Positions 9,974 to 23,300 of a DNA stretch of 64,000 nt are shown here, piece by piece; the stretch's first letter is position 1, and each line of letters starts with the position of its first letter. The DNA is from Corydoras sp. C115. Taxonomy: Eukaryota; Chordata; Actinopteri; Siluriformes; Callichthyidae. A model generated the notes under the pieces. It ran no database searches and was not told where the DNA came from. It saw only the letters and a list, made by a program, of their open reading frames with translations. The stretch is from positions 2,684,001 to 2,748,000 of the forward strand of contig JAFMOC010000023.1 of NCBI GenBank assembly GCA_019802505.1, given 5' to 3'. Position numbers and translations under genes: made by a program.

Positions 9974-12128
9974 TATTGTTTTTTTATTTAAAAAAATATA
10001 AATTTTTATTATATGTCCTTGATGCTGTAAACATAACTGCACATATTGTGGATGTCTTTATGGGGAGGTTTTACAGTTCCATGGATGTCAATATTAAAAA
10101 TAGTATAAATTAAAATGTATAGTTCAGTTTCCCAACATTATGTTGAACTTTTTCTACATTATGTCTACACCTCACATATAGTATACATCTTTGTACTGAC
10201 TGAATGAGAAACCTAAAGCACAGAAAAGCTGTTCATAAACCTACACAGGAATGTGGTAATGTGATATAAATGTGATAAAATACAGACTCCAAAGCACGGG
10301 ATCTTGGACAAGAATAAAATAAAAGTGTAACATTTATAGATACATAAAATAAGGCAAGGATGGTAAGGTGGCCTCTCAGCGCTGGGGATCCAGGTTTGAA
10401 TACCAATCTGGGTGGAATTTCCATGTTCCCCTGTGTCCATGTGGGTCTCCCCCAGGTTCTCCAGTTTCCGGTGTATCTGCCCAATGTATGGGCATGGGGA
10501 ACCCACCTGTGACCCTACTAGGATTAAGCAGAACAGAATGAATGAATGAATGAATAAAAATATTTTAAAATTGCTTTAATTTCAGTTTATTTCAAACTAA
10601 TGTGATAAATTGAATCGTGCAATTTACAAGATCCAAACAGATACATTTATTGTAAATAATTTGAATGGCCTGCTCAGAGATATGACCTCATCTCATGTTT
10701 TAGTACACTGAGTCTACTATTACATGTATATGATCCTGTGTTTTAAAGACACATGACAAAACAGATATAAATTTCACAAACAGTTGACATTTATCCATTT
10801 TACAATATCCTCCTGTGAACCAAGGAATAAAAGTGATATTAATTGTTTTTGTTTGAATTTCCTTAGTATTTGGGGTAAAATAAACAACTTAGAATTTTAA
10901 TTGTTTTAAATTAATTAAAATTTTGTTTAATTTTAATTCTACAGCATGTCCATATAAGCAGAGAAAAATACCATTTTTATACGAAAAGCGAGCCAAGCTT
11001 AAAATACGAATGATCCAATTTTCTTGTAGAGTCATGTTCAAGTTCACTCATATTAACAATCCAGTTTAGTATGAAAGACAAACTAAACTTAAAGAATGAA
11101 AATGAATTGGAATGCCCTTTGCTTGCAATGTAAAATATGAAAAGTCACAATTAATAGACAATATTTGACATAACTTTCCTCTTTCCATAAAATGAGCTTG
11201 TTCTTTTCGTAGCTATATTAGAGAAAACAAATAGGAGGTTCCCAGTCGTCAAACCGATCTTATTTCATATCATTGGAAAGCCCAAGATGTCCTCTTTTAT
11301 AGAGTAACTCAAAAATATAAACTGTTCTGTACATAAAACCAATGTCCATTACAGAGGACGCAAGTTTATGGATTGGTTCCAAGCAGGATTTATGGATTGG
11401 TTCCAAGCACCTAATGTTAACACCCATTGTGTTTTAATTGTTTTAAATGAGGACATATGTTCCACATTATTTAGGACACAGGTTGTGTGTTTGTGTTTTA
11501 GATATTTGGGAGAGCAATGTGATGACATGAACTTCTCCAATGGCGATGGCTGCTCCAACCAGTGCAAGAAAGAGCCTTTCTTTAACTGTATTGGTAAGTG
11601 TCATTTTATGCTTATTACAGTGGATATTAAAAAGTCTACATAATGATGTTGTTTTGTGATGTAAAACATTCAAAACTGTACCTTAAGCTTTAATGTGAAA
11701 TATAATATGTGGAATTTATTTAAGCAACTGTATAAAGTCATTTAGAAGGGAAAAAAGTAAAGTAATGTGGTTGCGTAAGAGTGCACACCCTTTTATAATT
11801 GGGGATATGGCTCAGAATTAACCAAGCTCATTCAAACTCACAGTGAAAAGAGGTCTGTACACATCAGTTTTCAATTAACGTGACACTAATTAACCCCTTA
11901 TAAAGTTTGGCTGTTGTTTTCCTATTAATTACTTAGTTGCATCCTCCAGCAAAAAGCTTCTGAAGGATCACAGAGCCCTGAGAAATGAAATATGTCAGTC
12001 ATAAGAAAGGATGTAAAAACTTTCAAGGGCATTAGGTGTATCAGGAAGCACTATTGATGATGTCACTGATTAACTAAAAATGCCTCCAGATTTGATAAAA
12101 AAAAAAGAAAAAAAATAAAATAAAAAAT

Positions 12129-12222
<94 letters not shown>

Positions 12223-15200
12223 TGCATAAGCACATCTTATGATAAAATATAATAAAAAGGTTTAATAAAAATAATATAAAAATAACACTTATGTAGATAG
12301 ATGACATATAATATAGTAAGGAAGACTATAAAAAAAACACTATAAATGTCAACAGATCGCACAACAACAATGTAATGACCATGTAATGGTTAAATAGTTA
12401 ATGCACGAGTGTTAATTAATAAACTAAAAAGGGAAATGGTAATAATACAATAAGCATCTTATTTCAGGGACAGAAATGTCTTTGATGTAACACAAAAGTA
12501 AAAATTGCCTTCAACATTTTTCAATTGTTTTTAATCATCTTATCACAATCTGCCTTGTTGGATCGGGTATAATTTCAGTTGTCAGTTGTTGAGGTTTTTT
12601 TGATGTTGTTTCATACCATGTTAGAATTAGACCAATGCAGTTGTTTGAATTGAGATCTTATGGTGTTTCTTATGCATATTTGGTTGGATTAGGCTACCTG
12701 ATTGTGATGCTAACACCATAGCTTCATTGTTTGTAATTGGTCCTCAAACAAAGAAGTCTTAAACCGAAAGACTTCACATATTTCAAATGCATAGTGCAAT
12801 GGAATTAACAGGAACCCTTAGATGAGCAGAAGACTTGTGAGGTTTTGTCCTACTTGTGTTGTGAGAATTGCATTAATTGTGCCGTGCCCAGTGAATGAAA
12901 GTGGTGGAAGGGAATTTAAATGTAGTATAATGACAGTAAGAGTGACCAAAGGATGCGGTAGTCCTTTGAAGTGACTCCTTGTCACCTTAAATGAATATTT
13001 TGCTAACTAAAGAGATGACCGGTGTCATGTGTAGAAGTGTGTTCCCTGAAGCAGCTCTGATGTAGGCGACGACTTAATTAGCAACTCTCCTCAGAGAAAA
13101 GACCATCAAGCCACTTGTTTGGAACAGGTTCAGAGAGTTCAACTCTCTCTGGGAGGGAGCTTCATTCATCTTTTTTTTTTTTTGTTACCATTAAATCCAT
13201 TCACATAAGGAATTACGTTTGTATCTTTATAACATAAATGCATGATGTTATGCTAAAAACGCAATAAAAAAAGTTTGTATCATTGTACAATATGTGAATG
13301 ATGGGTACCCGGTGTTTTACAATTATTCATTCATTCATTCATTCATTCATTCATTATCTTCCACTTAATCCTGTATTAGGATCGTGGGGAGGGTTCCCCA
13401 TGTCCATCTAAGGGAGAACATTTTGGGTGTTGGGCAGATACACCCAGGACAGGGCAGCGATCAATCACTGGGCACACTCACTCACACTGACACACTCTAT
13501 ATGTAGCAATTTAGGGCATTCAATTTACCTAAACTCCATGTATTTAGACTGTGGGTGGAAACCGGAGAACCGAGAGAAAACCTTTGCGGAAATGGGAAAA
13601 CATGAAAACCACCCATATTGGGATTCAAGTGTTTTACAATTAATTTAATCTATTTAATGATTTGGGAAAAGGCAGTCAAATATAAAAATTGAATAGTAAA
13701 ACGTTCATTGTAATTAATTTTTTGCCTGTCTGGAGTATAGAAAATAATGTAATTAAATAGTGCCAAAAGTGCAAAAAATTAGTATAACACTCGATTGGAT
13801 TTAATAAAATATCGTCTTTAAACAAGTTTATGGGACGGCACAGTGGCTTAGTGGTTAGCACATTTGTCTCTCAATTCTGGGGATTCAAGGTTCGATTCCC
13901 TATTTGGGTGGAGTTTCCATGTTCTTTCCGTGTCCACCTGGGCTTCCTCTGTTCCTCCCAAAAACATGATAACTTTAATGCTCTGAATTGCCCCATAGTG
14001 TTTGTGTGCCTGTGTGAGTGAGTGTGCCCAGTGCTGAAGATGTGCCCAATGTGCTGAAGATTCAAATTCTCAAGCAGGATGAGCCCCACACTGAGACTAG
14101 GTCCTCACATGGTTTGTTTCATAAAAAACAACTATACCAAGGAGTTTTTCCCTCCCTCTGTTACCTCGATCTGTGGGGTTTCAAGCTTAGAACACTGCAA
14201 AGCTGCTTTATGAAAATGTACTATAAAAATCTATAGTTTAAATTTGTATGTCAGGAACATTATTTGTTGCTTGTTCCAGTTTAAATGTGATTTTAAGTAT
14301 CTCATGTTCCATTTGTTTTTGCTCTGTTTATTCAAACCTATTGGTAATGTATACTATCCACTGTTCCTTTGATTTGGCAACTTGGTCTTATAATTTCCCA
14401 GTTTGCACATTGTTTGGTGGGTTTAAACTTTTGGTTATTGCTTCCTCATACAGTACCAGTCAAAATTTTGGACTCCCTTCATGATTAATTATCAATTTTT
14501 TCCACCGTATAGGTGGACTTTGTAGTTTTACAACTACAGACTGTAGTCCATCTGTTTTCTTTGTTTTTGTTAGTCCTCTTTTGGTTCTCTGTCCTCCATT
14601 GGTTAGGACTTTCACAGAATGGGTGTAATTTGGGTGATGGATTGTTTATTGTCAGTTCTGCAGTGACACAGATGTGGTGAGGGAGTTTTAGGGCAGCAGG
14701 GCTGCTGTGGTTTTATTTAAACACCTTCGTTACACTTCTAGGATAGGAATAATGCACCAACTAAATGATCCCTGCTCTGTGGTGGTACTATTGGGGTTCT
14801 GACTATTAGAACAGAGGAAAGGGGACTAACACAGTCTGTACTGTAGTCTACAAACAGATGAAACAGTCTGTAAATGTAGAACTATTTTTATTTCTCCTCA
14901 AGTCTTCCTTCTTTTCCTATTTATTAACTTTATTAACTTTTTTGCTGTTACTTTTTTGGGAAAAATATTGTTTTCCAAAATATGGATCACTGAGCTTTTC
15001 CTTGGCTGTGCAATTCATTATGCCTACTCCCTGTGATGGCACTGCCCTCCAAACATTTCCATTTAGTTATTGTACATTCCCAGTAGCGCATGGATTATTT
15101 TAAGTGTGTTTTAGAACTTGCAGATCGGAAGACGGTTTTGTATTATATTTCACTCTTTCTGGAAGAGGCATTATACTGGGCTGAAAGCCTCATTCCCTTC

Positions 15201-18200
15201 CCTTGCCTTCCTTTCCGGATTTTGAGCCTGTGCTTATTTTCATCTACCTTTTTAAAAAAGATTCCTAGGACTTCACTTTTCTGGTTACAGTCTGAAACGC
15301 TCAGCTCTGAAAAGTAGTTTTGAATTTGGTCATGACAGCAAATATTTTACTTCTTCTTAATAGCATGGCTAATGGTTTAAAGCTGAAATACTTCAGCACA
15401 AAACGAGTTTTCTGTCCTGCATTTCTTGTTCATTTGACCTTATAAGTAAACTGTATATTTCTTTTTAGCTTGGAAAGCATTATTTCTGTCAATGCAGTAA
15501 TTGTGCCCAAACATTTCAGCTCTATAGTGAAGTCTGAATCCTACAGCTCAGAAAGCATTTGTTCAGTTGACTCCATAATTGAGTCAAAATCCTGCAACTG
15601 AAAGAGCATGTTAATTGTCTACTCTTAGGATACTTGTAATTTGATTCTGTCATCTTGCAAAGCATTTCTTTAACTGTCTTTAAAAAAAACTTTTTGCTCC
15701 AGGAGCATCCTTTGTACAATTCACTTCTTGAATCAAAATCAGTCAGCTCTTATAGCATGCTTCGTGCAGTCAACTCATTGAGCGAAACTTACTCAGTCAG
15801 CTCAGATCGCACTCTGTTCTTTTGAATCCTTGTGTTTGAATCTTCCGGTGTTAAGCACCTTTCCCAACCATCGTGTATTGTGTGCTGCTTTGAGTTTATG
15901 TTGTCTTCCAACATGTCTGAACATATTGTCTGTGCTGTCTGTTTGTGTCATTGTATCTCATCCTGTGTGTGCCGAGGGTGCTGTGTCTAAGCTTGTCTGC
16001 ACCAAGGGCATTGTGTACAAACAAAAAACTCCATAAAACTCCATTATGTTATTTTTTTAGAAAGAAAGCTTGGAATGACCAAGGATGAGTGGGGGATTCT
16101 TCCCTTTTGAGCGGCTGGGCAGCATCAACGGTGTAGGACAACTGTGTACAGGATCAGGTGTCCGTAATTAACAACTGGATAACTATATAAGTATAACTAT
16201 ATAAGGCTTCCTGCAAGACTGTCTGTCCAGTATAAATCCAGGTTTCATCCAGTAATTGTCATAGCTGCAGTGCTTTGGCAGAGCCATGGATGAAGAGCTG
16301 ATGACATGTCAAGGAAAATGACAAGACCTCAAAAGAAACAGACAAGAAAAGCACTGAGAGCTGATTAAAAACAACATTTAAGTAATAACCAGAGTTTGAT
16401 TGACACAGTGCAGCATGTGACCCCGGCATAACTGATTAGAGCAGCAGAACTAAAAGGGACAGACTGTTAGTTTAGGGGTTTCCCGGAACAGCATCATTTC
16501 AGTGCCACACCATCTACTAATGATGAACTGGGTGAAGAGGTGAAGTTCCGGCACAGACTATCCCAGATTACCAACCCAACACCGTAAAACCTGAGATCTT
16601 TACCTTTATCTATAGGGGATTAATTAAACACAAAATTAAGTGAATGTGTTTTTAAAATAAATGTGTTTTTATGAGGGCTTTATTAAAGACTGTTTGCACC
16701 ACAAGCGCTTTAACTCTGCCGATATGCACCAAAGACACTTTAGACCTGATTGAGCTGAAGGCAGTTTTTTCAGAAAGTTTTTATGATTTTAAGGGTACTG
16801 TACCAAAATTGGTAGTCTGGAGATAATTATGAAACCTGTCTGTTATCAAGAATGAAGTACTGAACCTAAATTATGAGAGAGTGTTTCCATTAGCACTCCA
16901 AAGGGTGTCCTTGATGAAACTCCAGTGGGCATTTTGTTTCATGTTGACTGGTGACACTGTCCTGGACCCCCCTCTTTTTTGCACTTCGTACAGCACATTT
17001 TCTTTTGGGGTACTGTCATTGTTATTTAAATGGGAGCTCCTTATGTTAATTTGTATCACCTGCTATTCCTTTGTTACATGTTTTCTCCCTCATTTTTAAT
17101 TTTTTCACCTCAGTCTTTTCATATTTGCCATATAGCATTTACAATCATTTTACCTGCATATTTGTGCTTATTTTTTATGTGTGTGCATTAATCTTGTTTC
17201 TTCTTTGATTCTTTGATTAATGCAGCCTATATTTACTAAATGACTAAATATTTGGCTAATAATATATTCAGTGGCAGTGTGTGACATTGTTTCACCTGTG
17301 AAGGATCGGTGATTTGTTTTTTCTCCCACCTGTTATCCTGTAAGTGCTGAAATAGGCTCTAGAATCCCTGCAACTGTATTCAGGATAAGTGGCTTAGAAA
17401 ATGTATAAACAAATAATTAAAATTGATTTTCTTTGTTCTGTAGATGAGCCCAGTCTTTGCTATTTCTATGATGGTGATGGTGTATGTGAGGAGTTTGAAC
17501 GGGAGACAGGTGTGAGGGACTGTGGACTCTTCACACCCAGTGGTTTTCTGGACCAGTGGGCAACAAAGGTGGAGGTTTCCAATGAGCACAGAATTTACTG
17601 CCCGGCAGAGGTGGCTGCTGGGTATCCCGCTGTGACAAAAGTAAGCACAAACCCACAACTACACACAAATATACCAACACAATGTCAAAACAATGTCAAA
17701 GTCAAATATTCTTAGATCTCAAATGCTTGGACATTAGCATTGGTCATTAAATACTGTTGTCCTTTAATGTAATTTAAAATTCTGAATAGCTTTTGGTCAA
17801 TTTACCCTGTTCTGCCATATACAATTTATTGAATTATAAAGCAGTATATTAAAATCCACATGAAAACTCTGTGTTTATTAATATTTGGTGTGATTGCCAT
17901 ATATCAATCACACTCTTTATCTGATTAACTTTCATAACTTGGCCTATTATTGGTTTACAAAAATCCATTTTACTGAAGTTGGAGATGACGAGTTTTGTGA
18001 AATCGTAATTGTGAGTGATCACACTTTTCAGTCACTTCTGGTCACTCTTTAAATTCTTCTTAGTTTGTTTTCTTATGGGAAATATCTTATTTTCAAAGTG
18101 GCATAACTCCTGTGCAAAACACCCTGAGTGATTTGCAAGTTAAAGTTTAAGTAGTTTATTTATTTATCGCTTTTTGCAATTTTACATTGTCACAAAGCAG

Positions 18201-20255
18201 CTTTACAGTTTTATAAGCCTTTGAACCCCCAAAGAGCAAGCCGAAGCGACAGTGGCAAGAAAAAACTCCCTGCTGTGTTGTTATTTTAAGGAAGAAACCT
18301 TGGGCCAAGTCTCAGTGGGGGACTCTGATTTACAGAGACACCCACCAGCTAAAACTAGCATACTGGTTGCGCTTTCTGATAATTTTTTATCACTCTTCAA
18401 ATATTGCATTCCTCCCCCTCACCCTAACTATACTTAAGTGATAAAGTGATTTAATTTGCCTACTGTGCTTTACACACTGAGAAGTTTTGTTTTTTCATAA
18501 AACTGTAAACTCTCTCTCTAATAAAATCCTTATACTTTGCTGTGATCACACTTGTATTTTCTTAAGGAAATGTACCTTTCTTATTATAATCATTTTTTTA
18601 GCTAGTGAAAATTATTTTGCCTGTTACGTTGTTTCAGAGCAAGTCTATTGTGAATTGATAAAAAAATTGTGCTTTTAGGCTTATCGATGTCTCATATATC
18701 TCACTATTGTTATCCGATTTTTATTATTCCACCGTATTCGTCTTCTTTCTTTTCCCACATTATTCGAGATATCGACACAATTTTAGCAGAACACCTCCAG
18801 GTCATTGAGGTGACCACTGCTTGTATACAGCTAAGGTATTGCACGAAGCTTTCCTGAACATACAAAAAAAAAATCCCATTCACATGGTGATTTTTCTACT
18901 CCTGTAACTCAACCAATTTTCAAGCTAAAAAATACAAAATTTGATTGAGTCGGCTGTAACCAGATCGGTCTTGCAAAATCGCAGAGTGATTGCACTCTTC
19001 GCTCACTTCTGATCACTCTTCAGTCTTTTGCCCCATTCATTTCAATTTATTTTTCAACAATTTGAGATATCAACGCCTTTCGAAATCGAAACTGTCCCGA
19101 CCGTTAATGTGACCATGACTTGTAGACACCCTATTGCCCTGCCATGCCCACTTTTTTATTACCTCGTTCACTATATTCCTTTGATATACGTATGCACTGT
19201 GTCTCCTAAGGACAAGCTGCAATCACACTCTTATTGTCTTTAGGCAATACACCTCTTTTGTTAAATTTTGGTCCTCTGGTTGAAATATATAGAAAAGAAT
19301 ATATTTATATTAAATTACATATTTAGTCTTCCATTGCAAAAAAAAATCTTGTAATGTGACAATAATATACTTATAAGTAGGTTCAGTCCATTTTCTATAT
19401 AATTTGTACTAATTACGTAATTGCTAGATAAAATGCATTCATACTTGTGCTTTTCTTTTCAAAATTTCTATTTCCCAATGTGTTAGGTTGTAAAATGTTA
19501 AGTATTAAAGTATCATTTAAGGTAATTGAAAACTACTGGTCACAAATTGAGGTATTGGTCCTACAGCATATAGAAAGAGTAAAAGAATAAATAAAAATGC
19601 TTAAAAGCATGTTCAAATTGTCACATTATAGACCGGGCCCTGAGTGCCAGAAGAGCCAGTTTGCTTGTATTTATATTGATTTTAGGCAGTTCCATTAAAA
19701 CCTTAAGTATTATGGCTCCCGGACATGCATCTAAAAGCTTAATGTAAATATTTCATCCAAAGAACTTTCAGAATGGCTGCATGGATATAAGTGAAGCTGT
19801 GATTAATGACAGGGTGCTGCTGGGGTGAATAAATCATAGACAGTGTTTTTGCATGCAGTAAGATCAGGTGCAGTGCTGACTTAAACGATTATAGTAACGA
19901 TTCTATGAACTGATGAAATATATAATGTAATATAACAGACACACACAGACAAAGGGATCTACAGCCCTATTTTTAATAGTTTGCATTACAACTTGTTTAT
20001 TAATAATAAAAGTAACCACCTTTACATGTTTGGCTATAGAATGTCAGTTATAGCAATTTACAGTTGCAATATGCCTGCAAAGTGACCAGTAGTCAAATAA
20101 GTGACAAATGCAGGCAATGGAAAGGCAAACAATAACGTAACAGTAGGATTTTGTTGCTGATGAGGCAGAAACTCTCACCTATCAACTACTTGAAAAATAC
20201 TGAGGACTTCCATTGTGCAAAGACAGCAGACAGACGTTTCCTCCACTGTGCTTCT

Positions 20256-20340
<85 letters not shown>

Positions 20341-23300
20341 TATGCATAATTAGTGCCATTTATAGACTTGAAAGCTATGCGGCTCGCCAGTGTCACCTAG
20401 TGTTTCAGCGGCATTACCCCACACTTGGGTTCAGGGGGTTCAAACTTCAGGTTATGAGTGAGTGTGTGTAATAATCAACATGCAACATTCAGCTGTCACA
20501 GGAATTTAATAAGTCGAACTTCCTTGTTTTTCAGTGTTTATTGAGTTTTGTGTTGATGTTTTGTGAGACCTGAAGTCTTGGCTTTTAAAGAAAAAGAAAT
20601 AAGCTAGGTGCTTAATTTGCATAATTGGGTCACATCTACTTTCGAGATTGATTTCCTTGCCTTTTCCTTCGGATGTCTAAATCTGTCTGCCTAATCAGAC
20701 AAGTCAGATACCCACAGCCCCTTAAGTGCACATGGTGAGAGAATGAATGATGCCTCAGAGCCCTGCATTTCCATGTTGCTAGATTTAATTTTGATCAGCA
20801 GGGGCAGTGTAACCTTGCCAGGTCTCTGTCTGATTGTGTGTATCCAGATGGTCTATATTACACCCTGATAGCGAAACACAGACCTGCAAGTCGTCCTGAC
20901 CAACTGAACTGATTTTTTTTAGGTAAAATGGTTACATTACTGGTAGCACTGTACAGATGTGTTAAAATGGTTTGTGCTTTCAGGTTATGAATTATTATTC
21001 TATTTAAATTAAATTACACCAAGAATATAACACAAAGTGTTTGTTCTGTTTTCTTTTAGAGCTGCCAGTCAAAAGTTTTTGATCTATCTGATGGGGTATC
21101 TCAGTATGCATGGTTTCCATGTGAGGAGGCACAGATGCACAGTTGGAACACTCAGTATCGGCTTAAAGTAAGATATTGTATTTTAAAACAATAGCAATGT
21201 CATTTACAGTGATCAAAATATATGCAATATTATGTACATTAGAATTAAAGTGCAAAAATATGTTTAAATGTATCTTTAAAGTACTATACACTAAATTAGC
21301 ACTACATACTTAACACAACACCATAGAATATTACATATTTTAACAGGTATTTAAAGTATTTAACTTAATTGCAATTTATATCTTTTTATGATTTGCGTTA
21401 TGAACTAATTGACTTGACACAGTAAAGCAGTAGGCAATCATAAATTTATCAGTAATATTGATTTTGTGAGATAAAGAAAAAAAGGGCAAAATTATCATCT
21501 TTATAAAGAAAACAATAAAATAACAAGAAAGCTGACAAAAACCAACTATGTCACAAAAAAAAGATGATACTGTATTTTTCTTAACTACTGACTTGTGTTG
21601 TTCTCTCATTTGTAAGTTGCTTTGGATAAAAGCGTCTGCTAAATAACTAAATGTGAATGTGTCATATAATAAAATGAACTAGAAACAGGTTTTGAGAGTG
21701 AAAGCATATGACTTATGAGCATATGAAATATATGACTATGTGCCTTTAATTAAATAAAAGGCAATAAAGTCAGTAGCCTGTAACAAGCAACATAATTTGT
21801 TAACAAGTTCAAAGAAATGTATATTTACCATGCCCATCCTGGAGAGATACACCCAGGACAGGGTGCCAGTCTTTCGCTGGGCACACTTACTCACTCACAC
21901 AGACACCCCATATGGGGCAATTTAGAGTATTCCATTTATCATGAATCCATGTTTTTGGACTGTGGGAGAAAACCGGAGAACCCGGAGGAAACCCATGCTG
22001 ACACGGGGAGAACATGTAAACTCCAGCCAGATTGAGATTCAAACCTGGATCCCCAGTGCTGAGAGGTGAACGTGCTAACCACTAAGCCACCGAGCTGCCC
22101 TTAGTGTATTCATTCTTTTTTTTTTTCCTGAAAAAAAGGCCACATACTTTGGGTTAAAGAGTAGAAAAGTCATTAAGCATTGAAGCATATAATCTGGAAC
22201 ATCTAAAAATCTTATATCAATTAAGATTTAGTTATGACTGACTAATTAGAGTCAGTAACCGAATGCTTCATTCCACTTAAGCCACCACCAGGGTCGGTAC
22301 CCCATGCTCAGGAGTGAATGTTTTGGGTGCTGGGCAGATACACCCAGGACAGGGTGCCAATCTATCACTGGGCACACACTCATTCACACAGAAACACTCA
22401 CAAATACACAAATCTATATGGGGCCATTTAGAGCATTCAATTTACCTTGAATCCATGTTTTTCGACTGTGGGAGGAAACAGGAGATCTCGGAATCCCCAG
22501 CGGTGAGTGGTGAACATGCTAACCACTAAGCCATTGTGTTGTCCCAATGGAATACATATCTAGTACATTTATATGCATAATAAAATAATTCTTGAATATG
22601 AATATAGGAAAACTAAGTATATTTACTTTCTCTACTATCTCTTTTTAGGCCTATTATTCTCATCCCATGGTGGCTGCAGCTGTAATTATTCATCTGGCTG
22701 CTGATGGAACTGTCTACAATGACCAGACTCAGAGCAATGTCACCGTACAGCTTGTGGATACGAAGGACCATATCCACAGTCTTGGTTAGTCTGCCCATTG
22801 AAATCAGACCATACAGTATCTCATGAACATAAGCTGTAATAACGTGTTCTTTTTTTTAACAAAAACACTTAATAGTTTTACCCAATTTTTGCTAAATTGT
22901 TTTACTAGAAAGGAAACATTTGGAGATCTTATCTGAACAGAATCTCTTAAAAGTTTCTGGAAATTTGTTAAAGGTGGTAGCAATTTTTAGTTACACACAC
23001 ACACACACACACAAACAAACACACACATCTTGTGTTTTACTTTTGGCAACAAACAGTTTTAAGAAGGAGGGAGAAGAAATAGCGATGATTAAGCAGTTGT
23101 AAAGAGTGAGTTGTTTTCCTCTAAACGATTTGGAAGTTCTTTTAGGATAAAAGGTACTGTGCTGTAGATAAAGTAAATTGTCACACTAAAATAAATTGAA
23201 AGAAGGATCAACGTGTTATTTGAGGCTACAAATAGGGAACAGCTATGAAAAAAATGAAATGTCAGTATATATAGCCTCATCAGTTGCTCAGTAACCTTTA

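Noticed and set aside
9782..10042. Open frames of poly-Asn, poly-Ile and poly-Tyr around 9.8-10.1 kb
   Set aside because: They are only translations of the (ATT)n microsatellite.
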